64,000 nucleotides of DNA, from assembly GCA_013400155.1 (NCBI GenBank), contig VXBM01000143.1, positions 1 to 64,000 of the forward strand. The letters are read 5' to 3'. Under the pieces are notes generated by a model. The model ran no database searches. It saw only the letters and a list, made by a program, of their open reading frames with translations, and had not been told where the DNA came from. Origin of the DNA: Helopsaltes ochotensis (taxonomy: Eukaryota; Chordata; Aves; Passeriformes; Locustellidae). The position numbers and the translations under genes were made by a program. Positions 37,237 through 50,190 of this stretch are shown piece after piece (within the stretch, counting starts at the first letter, position 1; the number at the start of each line of letters is the position of its first letter).

Positions 37237-40200
37237 ATTTCCTCAGCCTGGACTGCTCACAGGGAAACTGCTCCAGAAAATGCCCCGAGAGCCTCACTTT
37301 GGCCTGCACCCCTGGAGAGGGGCTGCTGGCCAAGAAATAATTGAAACAAAGGATGTTTGAGATCTTGGAAAGGGAAGGAAAGGAGACCTCTAAGTCATTT
37401 TATACACTGTCAGAAACTGGATTTCTGGATGACTCCACTGTTTCCTCAGGTGTTTTTGTGTTTTTTCTCATTTGTTTTGGGTCTTTTTAATCATTAAAGA
37501 GTGTCATAAGATAGTTAAGGACCTCATAACACACAGAACTCTACTTCGGCATGATTCGAGCATGTGTCCTTAACTATGATTACATAAAAATCCACATCAA
37601 AAAGAACAACTTTCATGAGACTGCTTTTCTTTCTCTTCCTTGTTCTCTGCTTTTCCCTTCAGAGTTGTTCAAAGTCGTTGAGAATCCCAGTGATGTGACA
37701 GAAGGAATTGAAAGTGATTCCTACCTAGCACGTGGCAGGCCACTGTCAGCTACCTGGTCTTCAGCTGAGCACTCCCATTTCTCTGTCAAGCCCTGCTCTT
37801 TCATCTGCACATCTCAGCAAAAGCCTCTCTTTCCCCTTCTCTCCCACGCTGCAGTTCCCTCATAAATCTCAGCTTACAATGAAGTGTCACTGTGTTTATC
37901 CAGAACGAGTAAGGCAGGAATATATCACAGCATGCAGAACAGGCTCTTAGCTCTTCACTTGTTTATTAAACTGCTTGAAATGCATAGGGAGAACACGCCA
38001 ATACTGCTAAGGTTAATGACATTGATTCATAGCAAGAGGGGACCAGCGTTTACAGTCAAATGATCCTTAGTAATTGTTGCAATAAAGTCTGCAGATGAGC
38101 TCTCAAGGCACGTGGTTACTTGTGTAAGCTCAGCTCAGAGGAGGGACAACACTCGGGGTCCTCCTAGAGGAGGGGCAGGTGCTGGACGGAGGAGAGGAGA
38201 TGCCCAGCATCATCACCAGCCTGAGCCATCCTCCCTCCTGGGACACCAGGCAGGGGAAAACCCACCACTCTCCCCAGCCACCCTCTGATGAAGAGATTTG
38301 TTCTTGTACCTCCTACACTACAAGAGATGAAGCTGACTCCATTTTCTGTGTGGTTTATAATAGAGATATATGGTGAGGCAAAGAAAAGTTGGCTCCACAG
38401 AAACAACCATTCTCTAGAGCAGATTTGTGTCATCAAGCAGCATGTGGGAATTAACAGCACTCGCTGCCACTGTTCGGATAATAATGCTGTCCCTTTCTGT
38501 AAATGAATATTCTAGCTATGCAGTTTGTGTCAAAAGGATGAGATTTGCTGGAGAAATGATTTTTAACCTGCAGCTTCAAATGCAGTGCAGACAAAGCTAT
38601 CACAATTCCCACCGGTGAATGAATGACATCACAGGAGTTGTGTGAGGACAGGTCAGCTACAGGTGAAAGAAGCAGAAGCAGCTTCTGATATGATGGTTTA
38701 AAGTCAACAGGAGGCTACATTCAACAGGGGGACTGTTTTAAAATAACAACACCTAAAAAACTGGGGCTTTTGGTGTCCCTAGCTTTCCTCTGCAGAAATA
38801 CTCACTGAATCACATGCTGCTTCTACCACAAACTAAGCAAACCACCTGAACTCTTCCTGCCTCAAAGACCATTGCCTTATTTTAGCTGAAATAACAGCTC
38901 TGAGTCAGAGATGAGATGAGATTCAAATCTCCTTTACAGATTCCTTTAAGCTCTGGACTATTAAGTGAAAGGAGGGCAGAGCTCGGGGCTGCTGTGTGAC
39001 GAGAGCTTGCTGTGCTGGCCTGCCCCAGAAAATGCCACGTTCATTGAGGCAGCTCTGCCATAGCATACCAGGGAGTAGCTCAGGACTCAGAAAATTGTGT
39101 GTGTGATGAAACAGAGACTGAGGCACCTGCTTTTCTGCCAGCAAACCTGCTAAAAGTGCCTTTAGAGCAGATGTGTTTCCAGCGTTGGGCCTGGGGGAGC
39201 ATCACTCTGCCAGCGTGTGCCAGCCTTGGAGAAGGGGCTCACTACAAGGGGCAGAAACTTTGGGATGGGGGAAAAAAAACCTCTCACACTCTGACTGCTC
39301 TTCGTCTCCTGAAAATTCTGTGGTTTGCTGGGGGTTGTTTTTGTGCTTCCCAACCCATCTCCAGATGAGAGAGGCAGTGGTAATTCAAGGCTGCAGTGCA
39401 CCCTCTGCGTTGGTTACAGCCACACGTTTAGGCAAGGTAACCACAGACTGCTTGACATTTCATTTAGTTGGCCTTGCTGCCTCAACACCAGTTATTCTGG
39501 GGTCACTTTATATAAATTGTTTCAATCTTTTAAAATTTGAAAGTTATATTTTTCAACTGTTTCCACACAGAGTGCATAGAAAACACCATCATATAGGACA
39601 GCATAGGACACATGGAGCATTATCCTGACCTTCACTGACATCAAGTCAGATGCACTGTTCTCCTCAGAAATAGAATATCCCTCAGAATATGTATTTGGAA
39701 GAGATATCAGTGTCACCCTGATCTGCTCAAAGCCCTAAAAGAAACAGGGAACCTGTGATAAAAGAAAGGCCTTAGTCCCAGTTTAGGCTTTAAAATGGGA
39801 AATTTTTTTTACAGGCATCCTCTCTGCCTCTAAAAACATGAGGAACATCCTTCCTGTGCGTTCCTGCATGAGCTAAGTCTGGTTGTGAAGAACAAGCAGG
39901 AATTGCTGCTTAATTTCAAGGACGGAAAAGGGAATGGGATTTGGACTTCATTTAACCTGCATCCACACTCTGTGCTAAAAGAAGATCTGAGCTCTGGCTG
40001 AAAGGGAATAATTAGCAATAATTAATTTCTGCTGCAGATCATTAGCAATTTACAACTCCTACGAGCAAATGAAAGGAAAACCATGGTTCATCAAACTCCT
40101 AAAATTAGCCCTAAGCCAGTCTGTAGCACCAAGGATGGCAGCTCTTCCTAAAGGGCTGGAAGGCACAAGGGCCCTCCTGCCCAGCAGCTGCTGGCTGGCT

Positions 40201-42503
40201 GCAGTCCAGCACTCGGAGAGGGCTCTGCTTGAATTCCAGCACATTCGTGACTGATTCCCTGGCACTGGCAGGTGGGAGTCAGGGGGACTCGGAGGCCTTC
40301 AGACACTCAGTGTTCAGTACCTGTAACTTTAAACACTGTCAATTGCATTCCTGGTGGTTCCCCTTTTTCTCATTAACAATTTTTCAAAGTTAGAAACCAA
40401 CTCACTGCTCCAATGGATTATATGTTAAAGCCCTCCAGATTTACAGCTTTATTTGGGAAAATTAGCTGAAACAACAGTTTCTGTTCAGCAGGTCTGTAGG
40501 AGATATGACCTCAGCTATTTTCTACCTGGTTTAAAGGACTTGAGAGTTTTCTTTCAGACTGCAGGAATGTGATAATTGATACAATTTATTTCTCTGCATA
40601 TCCTAACTTCTCTTGGCAGATACCTCAATCGTAATAATAGTTTCCTTCATATGTTTCTTGGGGAAAACCCCAGAGTAAAAAGATAACTACTGTATAAGCA
40701 TGAAATAGGTTGCATTATTTGAAATTAGGTACTGCCAGGATGCTAGAAACTTCAGCAGAGGGCTTTACTGCAACTCTCATTTTGCACCATGCCAAGATTC
40801 TCTTCAATTAGGAATTCATTAACTGAAACCTGGAGCAGGTCTTTAACAGCCTTGTCCTGCCAACTAAATAAACAGTCTGCATTTGAAATCCCTTGAAGAA
40901 AATTTTTAAGCCAGAAGCTTGCTTGCCTCTTCCCACAGAAACACGCACTTCCCCACCTGAGTCATACCTGGAATTTATTGCTCATACTGATTTCACTGAA
41001 ACTCTTACTGAGGATCTATTAAAATGGATGGGTAGTGTTTAATCAGCTCAGCTGTGAGACACTGACTCATGGTGTACAAAACAGACTGAGATCCAAGTTT
41101 TCTGCAGCACAGGCCATCCCCAGTTTTCATTACAGATGTTGCTCTGCTTAGGCTGAAACCCAGGGCTTTAGGCTTTCCTGTGCCTACTTGAAGTAGGTAG
41201 GAAAAGCATTATTTGTCTTCAACTGGAATCCTCAGACAAGCAGAGCTTCCCATCCTCGTCCTGTGCAGGTTTCTAGACCAGCTGAGACCCAAGGGGCGCA
41301 GGGATGCCACAGCCCAAAGCCCGCTGGAAGCAGAGAGCCACCCCCTGGGACCCCTCTCACTGCTGAAAGGGGTGAAATGCTCAGGACAGGGACTCCCCGC
41401 TCCCCTCACCAAAACAGGATGCTATCCTGAAGCCAGGACCTCCAGTGCATTTAATGGTAATTAGTAAAAACAACAACAGCATCACAAAATTTTCCATATC
41501 TCCAACTGTTACCTTCCAAATGGATTCAGGATAGTCTATGTACTGTGCATGTATCTCAAGGGTTTGAAAGAGTGCTAAATTAAGAAATGTAATCTATTTC
41601 TGCAGGGCTCAGGTTTTAGCTTCAGGTAGGGCATATTCATGAGTATAGATCACCACCCAGGAAAGATAGCTTGAACTTTAATAATTGTGAGATGCCAGAA
41701 AGCACATTTTAGATTCTCGACTTGCAGATTAAAACACTGTAATCTCGTTACTCTGGCTAGGGCACTGTTTTATTGCTACTTGTGTATATATTTACAGATA
41801 CTCAGTATCAATACCTATGTGGACTGTTAAAATAACTGTTTGTTTATGGATATGGTCTGCAATCTGAGCTATAGGTATTTTTGGCTGAAGTCCCAGTCTC
41901 CTGTATGAAATTCTTCAAGAATCGTGGAAAAAAAAAATTCTATTTCAGGTTTCCCATCTGAAACAAGAGTGAGAAAATAAAGGAGATAATGCCTCTTTAG
42001 ACATTCTTCATCTTACAGAATTACATATAATAATAATTTCTGAGAATGAAGCATTTTTTACAGTCTAGGTTTGTGCAGAGCTAGCAGCCTTGGGGGGATC
42101 AAGGATAATACTGCAATAGAAATGATAATTAATTTATATTTTACTTGGAAATTTTTTACTATAAATATATCCAGAACAGCAGTCAATGGGAGATCATGCT
42201 ATGAATCCCCCAAACAGATGCAGATCAGCTAATATAAGTAGAAGTACACACATTTCTAAATACAAGAAAGTGACAAACCCGTGCTGCCTATAGTTTTGAT
42301 TCGGCAGCACAGACCTGCATCTGCAGGACACCGAGCTCTGTATGGTGGGAATGGGGCTTGTGCAGGACAGGGCTCCCCAGCCCTCAGGGACCCCACACCC
42401 ACTCCCAGCCACCAGTGCCCGCAGCCCTGCTCCCAGGTCTGCTGAACATGGCCTCAAATCCATGTTCCACCTGCACCGGGCACAGGATCCCAAAAGCTGT
42501 TTG
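37237..42503. other. Non-coding DNA, no gene seen
   Basis: Over 5 kb of unique DNA with no recognised exon, RNA gene or interspersed repeat. Frames of up to 151 codons (for example 39173-39628, +) overlap competing frames and show no family features. Confidence 0.45.
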
Positions 42504-43102
42504 AGAATCACAGAATCAGCTGAGTTGGAAGGAACCCACAAGGATCATCAAGTCCAACTCCTGGCCCTGCACAGGACCACCCCAAGAGTCACACTCTGTG
42601 CCCAAGGGCATCGTCCAAATGCTCCTTGACCCCAGCCAGCCTTGTTGCTGTTCCTCTGCCCTGGGGAGCCTGTTCCAGTGCCCAGCCACCCCCTGGGGAA
42701 GAACCTTTTCCTGATACCCAACCTCAGCCTCCCCTGGCACAACTCCAGGCCATTCCCTCGGCTCCTGTCACTGTCACACAGAGCAGAGATCAGGGCCTGC
42801 CCCTCCTCTTCCCCTCACGAGAAGTTGTGACTGCACTGAGGTCTCCCCTCAGTCTCCTCCTGTCCAGGCTGAACAGACCCAGTGCCCTCAGTCACTCCTC
42901 ACACGGCTTCCCCTCCAGCCCTTCACCATCCCCATGGCCTCCTCTGCACACTCCCTAACAGCTTTATACCCTTCTCAAATTGTGGCAGCCAAAACTGCCC
43001 CAGCTCTTGAGGTGAGGCTGCCCCAGAGCAGAGCAGAGTGGGACAATCCCCTCCCTTGCCTGGCTGGAGCTGCTGCATCCAATGCACCCCACAACATGTT
43101 GC
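42504..43102 (-). mobile_element. CR1 LINE fragment, 5'-truncated, minus strand
   Basis: About 600 bases match the reverse complement of the avian CR1 3' region in order: gaatcacagaatcagctgag with ttggaaggaaccc, then aaggatcatcaagtccaact, then gggagcctgttccagtgccc, gaagaaccttttcctgata, then ctcctgtccaggctgaacag, and agcagagcagagtgggacaa near 43020-43050. The 3' end of the element therefore lies at 42504 and the truncated 5' end near 43102. It carries the degenerate end of the reverse transcriptase frame and no intact protein. The arrangement resembles the younger CR1 subfamilies, but I do not assign one. Confidence 0.95.
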
Positions 43103-45910
43103 ACTAAAATTCTGCTTTAAAGTCCAGTCCTTTGGCAAGAGCAGTTCTGACCTGCCCGTTGTGTCAGCTCCACCTGGCATAGCATTCTCTCATTTGGGGA
43201 ATTTTTTCCTTTCTCCTTTTTCCCAGCTTTCCAGCTGGTTTCCTCCTCCCCACACCCTTAGAGCTAGTGAAAGGAGCCTCAGCCCACAGCAGTGTCTGAG
43301 GATATTCCATGGGCTGTGAGAACACATCTGTCATCGTGCCTAAAAAGCCTTTGCCAGATCTGCTTTACTGTTTTTTTTCTTTCTCTTTCTCTCCAGGGGA
43401 AATAAAGGAATGAAGAATCTTTAGAAGGACAGCAGCTCCTGGGTACCCCCAATCAGCTGCGGGGCAGGGAGCACAGCCTTACTGACACCGTGCAAAATGC
43501 TTAGAAAGCCAACATCAGTGTGATTGCTGTGGGCGAAGTCAGCAGCCCAGCCACTTCTAATTGCTGCTGCCTCCCTGTGCCGTGCCCAGCCCTCTGCTGC
43601 ACTCACAACCAGCCCTGGCCCCTGCAGCGCCTCGGGACCACAACCGGGACACACACCTGCCTACCAACAGCTTTCACCCCCGGGGAGGGTTTTGTGATGC
43701 GTTATCCACACGCACTACACAGCCTCAGGCGTGGCAGTGCTCTCCTTTCAGCATTTCCCATGGAGACTTTATTGTTTTCTATTTTCATGATTACTTATTA
43801 CTGTTAGATTGGCTCCTACAGCAACAAAAATAATTTGGCAGAGTCTGTAGGCACCCACAAAACCTGAAACCATCTATACCACAGTGGAAGAAAATGGTCT
43901 TTGTATCCACGGCAAATTTGTCATTTCAAAAATTAAAACCTTGTATCACACTAAATTTTTTCTATTGTATTATTCTTTTACTTCACATATTTAAAAATAC
44001 TACTTCCTAAAACATTTTCTAATTTAAAGTCATATAAACCCTGTTAGCCAATACATTCATTTAAATGCTGAGACGACAGTTTTGACTCTTTCAGAAATAG
44101 AAAAACAAAATTATGGATGTCAGAAAGTATTAGCAAAGCATTATATTGTTGTCAAGGTTGCATATTTTGTGGAAAAGTTTAATGCAAAAAGCTTCACTCA
44201 GCCCTGTGTCTCCATGAATTTTCCCGTTGCAGTCTGTCAGATGTATATCCTTCATGTTACCCTCCCACAGAAAGTGTCTGCTAATGGGTCACTACGGCTG
44301 TGAAAGACAAAATTAGGTCTGTCTCCAAATTAAATATTTCATTCCTTTTGTTTACCTCCATCAGCCTTATGTAAGCACTTCTATTCTGCATCTACAAACT
44401 CCTCTGAATTCCTTTTCCTGATTTGTATCCATTTCACTGTCCTACAGCAAGGATACTGTCTTTCCTCAAATATTACCTCTGCTAACACATGCTAAAGAAA
44501 CTATTTGAACAGTGTCTAGGTTGTATTGAAATAAGAAATTATGAGCGAAGTCTCCAAGGAGGGCCTGGAGCTACAGAGCCCACGGCAGAGTCTGTTGGGC
44601 AAAACTTCCTCTCAGAGGGGAATAGAAGCAATGAGGCTCGCTTGGATCACCACCCTCACTTTTGCTACATCCTTTCTTTAGCCTCATCTACAGCTAGAAC
44701 ACCCCCTCTTGTGCCTCCTCACCTGGCAGCTGAGCTCAGGACATCAGAGGCTGGTTGGTGTTTTTGAGGCTGATGATGCCGTGGCTCAGGTGGCATTTGA
44801 AGCCACGTCATTTGTCTCAATTGCCTTGCGAAACAACATTTTAGAGTTTTGAAATCAGATTCTTTATAATAATTGTTTGATGAACAACATGAAGCCAAAT
44901 TGATTTTACAGTGTCAGAGGCTGATTTATTCAGCAGTGCATAAGTCATCACCCAGTGCCTGCAGCCTGCAGTTAACTGGCACTTTTGAATGTCCTTTCCA
45001 AGCCCTTCTTGCATCCACTTGAATATGATTACAAGTGCTATGTATAAATCAATTCGCTTAATTATGATTAAAGGTTTCGAAAGGGACCCCTCTGAAGTGA
45101 CTAAATCCATCTAAGTGAGAGGAAAAAGGGCAGCAAAGGAAAGAGTTAAAGTAGCAGCAAAAAAAGTTCCCATCAGCGCATCTACTGCTCTGTAACAAAC
45201 AGGGACAATCACGGATTTCCTGTTGGAGTCTGACAAAGCAGATGTTTTCCCCGTCCATATCTACTTTTGCACAACTTGCTTTTCACAGCAGGACTCCTGG
45301 CCCGCTTGGAGACGCAGGGCACATTTGGGATCCCCATCTAAGCCCCGCGGCACTCGTGGGTTTTCTTGCCATTAATAACAAAGGTTGTCACAGCACGGAA
45401 CAGCTGCTGCTGTGCAGCACGTCAGAGACAGGTACAGACCGACACTGGATCCAACATCTTTCATTCAGCCTACGAAAAACAGCATTTCTGTCCGAGCCAA
45501 TGCAACTTACGAGACGATCTCCTCATTGTACCAAAAGTGTTTAAAAATTCACTTAAATGTCTGTTACTCCACTTTTTCATGCCGGTTTAAATTAAGCGAC
45601 TTCTATCAAGTCGTATCGGATCTGCAGCACGCTAATTATCAGTAATAAGAGTATTATCATAACGTTTTGGTAAGTCCTAAATAACCCCTTTGTTTTCTGC
45701 ATATACTAATTTTAAAACTCTGATTTAGATATATAAATAACACCAGAAAGCAATCAAGATTTCTTCACTGCGTGCTTCGCACAGGATAATTTTCTCATGC
45801 ATATGCATTAAGACTAAAAGATGTGTTCTGCATACTGACAGTAGTTCCACAGCTCGGTGCTCTTGGGTGCTGTGATAGGACAACATTTTTTCATATTGAA
45901 AAACTGAGCA
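43103..45910. other. Non-coding DNA, no gene seen
   Basis: Unique sequence beyond the CR1 truncation point. The segment 43420-43720 is GC-richer but CpG-poor. No exon, RNA gene or repeat recognised. Confidence 0.45.
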
Positions 45911-48642
45911 CTTTTTTTTTTTTAATAATAATAAAATATGACTTGCTTTGCTAAGTTCACTTTCTTATCAAAATTACAAAGAGCAAAGTATCTCCACGTT
46001 AAAAAAATCACCAATACTTCACAGAAAATGAGTGTGTCTTTCCCTCCTTTCTCTTCTTTATCTGCCATTAAATTACATTCACACTTCTGGCACCACACTC
46101 CACTAAGTCCCATCACAAGAGAAAAATCATGATGCGTTATTAAATATAGAATCTGAGGATGGCACAGACAAACACACAGCACTTAAATCATCTCCCCAGA
46201 GGAAACACAGCGGCAATTCAGAATTAAAATTTTTTTTTTTTCATTTTCTACTGGAATATATTAGGGTTTGATTTGCAGCGGAAAACAAAAAATATTTTCG
46301 GCTGAAGTTTTTTACAGAAAGTTCCACATTTTCCAGTAGTCACTTCTATCGGTGATATAAACACCAGCTGAGAAGTATTTGTAACAGCTGAAGGATATGC
46401 ACAGACTTGCAGTATTTCTGGAAGAGAAACTCTAATTCCAGAAGAAGTTATTAACAAAAAAACTTTATTATTACCCTATCCATGATTCATGGTATGCGGA
46501 CTACAGCCAAACAGAGCTGTGTAGGTAAGGAGAGAGGACAGCTCTCTTCACAGATGTGATTGCTAATGAATAAACATGGTTTATGTCAAACACTGAGAGA
46601 ACAGGTCTCTTTGCACCACTGAAGTATCCTTAATAACTTACTGAGACTAACAATAAAAATGATCTTGTTATTTTTTCCAGTATCTTCAGGTTCACCTGAG
46701 GGCATTTCTTTCATGAGGTTGTGTTTTAAAAACAAGTTCTCCTTGTCAGCAAGGACTTAGTGAGCTGGGCCTGATTTTCAGAAAGGACCAGGCATTCTTT
46801 AGTGAACTGGGACATTTTTTTGAACAATAATTTAATAATGCCAAATTTCACTGAACATTGGTGTTAGTGGATGTGGGAACGTCCCACCCTGTATTTCCTG
46901 CCAGCAGATGAACAACTCCCTGAATGCACTCGCCCAACACACCTAATACATGCAGCCATCACACAAAATAGAACAGCTTCAGCAGACAAATTTGGGCAGG
47001 TTTCGGCACGGATTTTTACAGAGCTGGTCAGTAGGAGAGCTCACAGAGGGGCAGCAGCCCAGATTGCCCCTGACAGAGGAGGGAGGGCTCTCCAAGGAGG
47101 TCTCTCACTGCACCCCTCATTTCATACAGGATCTGGCCCTGTAAGCACGGCTTGGGACCTCTCAGGGCAGGCACTGAAGGAGAAGGACGGACTCCTGTGG
47201 GGTTTGTAGGCCCTGATAGTCCTTAGGCTCCAGCTGCCTAGCCCATAGTTGTTTTTCTAGGTGTGCTTTGAAGAAAAACTGTATATAATAAGGGGATTTT
47301 GCTAAGAGAACCACCAATTAAAAGCAGTCCATAGTTCCTTTATGTCTTAGGCTCTTTCACATAGAAAGCTGTTAGAGAAAAGACTTTTTCTCCTTGTGGA
47401 TCTAATATTTGCATTATTTAGAGAAGTGTTTTGTTGCCAATAAGGAGGCAAAAGCAGTGGAAAATAAAGGATGAGGTTTGCTTGGAGGTAAAACCTGGGT
47501 ATGATCTCTGCCCAGGACACCAGCAGAAGATTCCAGGAAAACTCCCCTCCCCTCCATCCTTCATTCCCAGAGAGCCACAAATGACAAAGCTATCATTCAA
47601 GTGATATTTCCCTCAACCATTTAGAAAAAAATTAAGCATTCAGAGGAACAAATAAATAAACCACACCAGATTAACGAAATTAAAGGGAGAGCCACTTTGC
47701 TGCTGCAAGAACTACCCTCATTACTGACCTTCAGAAGAGGCAGGGAGGAAAGGCAAGGAGGTGGAAATTAATAACCCTTCCTGCAGACAGCAGAGATCTG
47801 TCACGAGTTATGCAACCTAGGAATTTTTATCCACTCCCCCCATCTTCCAGAAAGACAAAATTAATTTACAGTCACTTTAACCTGCAAATGACACTTGTAC
47901 AGTTGGAGGACTGACAATCAAGTTCCCAGGCTGGCAGCAGGGTGCAGAAGTCTGAGTGTTGCAGCATTCATGTGCATGCATTGAAAAATATAATTGATGG
48001 GACCTCCTACCTTGTTAAGTGCAGAAGCTATAACTCCACACAAGGCATGAGGGACACACACATTTCCTTGGCCAAGAGTATAAAAAGCAGATAAATTAAA
48101 CAGACCTTTAAAATACTGCCTTAAGGAAGATTTAACATTATACTTGCATCTCTGTGTTTTTATTCATAGGGTGTGGTGGTGTGGACATACACAAACTGTC
48201 TGCTGCACTATTTTGTCTGCTCCAGATTGCAGTAAAATTGGGACATGATGTACGCAGTTTCTGCTAGAACCACTGTAAATTACAAAGGTTAATGATAGTT
48301 CTGTGAGGGGAAAAAAAAAGACTGGGAACAGTAGATGTGTGTATATATTTGTGTAATAATTCAAGGAACCACAGGCGAGAAGGTCTCCTTCGCTGAAAAA
48401 TTGTTGGAATAAAATGAGCCCACTTTAACAAGATTGTAAATACCAGACACCATTTTCAGCACCTAGAATACCCACAAAACAGCCTTAAACTTAGAAACCT
48501 CTTCAACTCTCATCACAAGTGCACTCAGGGCTCTATGGACAACACTTAGGAGTTGGAACTGCCAGTCTGGAGAGTGGGAGAGCGCAACAAAGGTTTAGGC
48601 CTCTGCTCTATCGAGCCAAACATTTTTGGTGACCCTGCTGGG
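45911..48642. other. Non-coding DNA, no gene seen
   Basis: The stretch starts with a T-run (45911-45923) followed by AATAATAATAA. The remainder is unique. No gene recognised. Confidence 0.45.
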
Positions 48643-48987
48643 TGTTGCCCTGATTTTGCAGCCTTTCTGATGTGCTTCTTAGCTTTTAGAATGGAGTCAG
48701 AATCCTCAATGTTTAGGTAGTGCTTTGCCGTTCTCATGCTGGTGTTATCTGTAAGATAGGGTTTGTTTGGGGAATGGATTGGTAAACATCACATACCTTT
48801 AGATGCAAATTTTACTGACTGACCGTCAACTGGGCCAGTGGAGATGAGAGGTGTTCACCTTCTCATCCAATCCCTGGCATGGACCTGCGGTCTACTTAAG
48901 AAAGAAAGAATAAACAAAAGGCCTCTTTTGGGTCCTTCTCCTCATCGAGTGTCCTGTGTGGTTCTTGCTGAGCTGAACAGTCCACAC
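48643..48987 (+). mobile_element. Solo LTR of an endogenous retrovirus
   Basis: The element begins TGTTGCCCTGATTTTGCAGC, clearly related to the start of the two LTRs near 10.4 and 11.8 kb, and ends in ...agtccaca(c). It is flanked by CTGGG on both sides (48638-48642 and 48988-48992), an exact 5-bp target duplication if the LTR is taken to end at 48987. If it ends at the canonical CA (48986), the flanks gctggg and cctggg differ at one base. A TATA-like tacttaag lies about 15 bases upstream of an AATAAA signal (48909-48914). Beyond its first 35 bases it diverges strongly from the other two LTRs, so it is a different subfamily. There is no internal retroviral sequence. Confidence 0.75.
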
Positions 48988-50097
48988 CTGGGTTACTGAA
49001 GTAGCATTCAAGCATTTTTGTTGGCAAATACCCTAAGTATTTCTGTTAATGGAGGGCATATTCACCTCAAGGTTTGTCTTCAATCAGAATCTGCAGTCCT
49101 GTCAGGTGACCCCACATAATTACCAGGAATTCTGGGAGCAGAATTTTGTGAATTCCTTACAGCTGGACATTTCCATCCCCTTACCCCACTCCTTTTTATC
49201 TCCTCTACAGCCTGGCCTTGCATCCAGCATCCCAGGATGGTGAATACCAGGCACTCCAAGAGAACAGCCTCAAGGTCAGGTTTTGCTCAACAACAAATAA
49301 AAAGAGGCAGGCAGTGCCATTCAGCTCCTCAAGCAAAAATCCTCGTCCCTTTACCCAGGCTGAAATGTTTCCTTCATTTACTGGCAAGGAAGACCTTCTG
49401 TACTTTGCAAAGTACACGTGCAAACAGCCCTCTTTCTGCCAGTTCTGCCAAAGGGTCCCTTCCTCTTTGCACCCTTTCCCAGTTTTACCTGAGGAGTCAG
49501 CAGTACCACGGTGCTAAAGGAACAATATTCTCGTTACAAATGCACCTGGTGCAGGACTGTCCTCTCCAGGTCAAAGGAAGAGCCTCTGACTAAGAAATGT
49601 TTAGGAGTGGCAGGCACAGGAGATGCTTTTTCAAAAAAAAGCTAGAGAAGCAAGCTTAAGCATGATAAATATCTGGTTTAAAGTGGTAGAAAAATGAAGT
49701 AAGTGGTGCTCAATTTGTTGCTTCCAAGCTCAGGTACTTCAGAAGTTTTCTTGGCTGTAAAATGTGAGGTTAGTCAGGAGTTCATTTTATTTCTTGAGCA
49801 GCATAGCAAATATGAGCCTGCCTTCTGGGGGTGGGAGCCCTCCTCTTCTGAGGGAGCAGCAGATGCCCTCGGGGCACTTTGTCATGTGGTACTGCACCAC
49901 AGAGCTAAAAATAGGGAATTGTGTCAAACTAGATTTATAAGAGATCACTTTCTCTGTGCGCAGGCAGACGGATTTTGCATTTATTCAGTTGCTCCAACTG
50001 CATAGAAGTGTTCCCTCCTGAACACCTTCAGAGGCCAGAAAAAAAGTCCAGTGTAATACAACTGGAGTGATAGAAGTGTCCCAATGCCAACCACTAG
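48988..50097. other. Non-coding DNA, no gene seen
   Basis: Unique sequence following the LTR. Frames of about 100 to 118 codons (49218-49593, +) overlap in different frames and have no recognisable family. Confidence 0.45.
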
Positions 50098-50190
50098 GAT
50101 AAAATAAAAAAATAAATTAAACAACTAAAAAATAATAATAATAAAAAAGAAACCACCTAACAAACAAAGAACCAAAAGAACACCATAAAT
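50098..50190. repeat. A-rich low-complexity tract
   Basis: Interrupted A-rich sequence with AAT repeats (aataataataataaaaaag) and ACAAA units. Confidence 0.8.

Noticed and set aside
36556..37344. 262-codon open frame as a gene
   Set aside because: It lies in GC-rich, CpG-rich DNA where stop codons are rare, other long frames overlap it on both strands, and the product shows no recognisable domain.
42516..42958. Frames on both strands within the 42.5-43.1 kb region as host genes
   Set aside because: They lie inside the CR1 fragment; the minus-strand ones are remnants of the element's own coding end.
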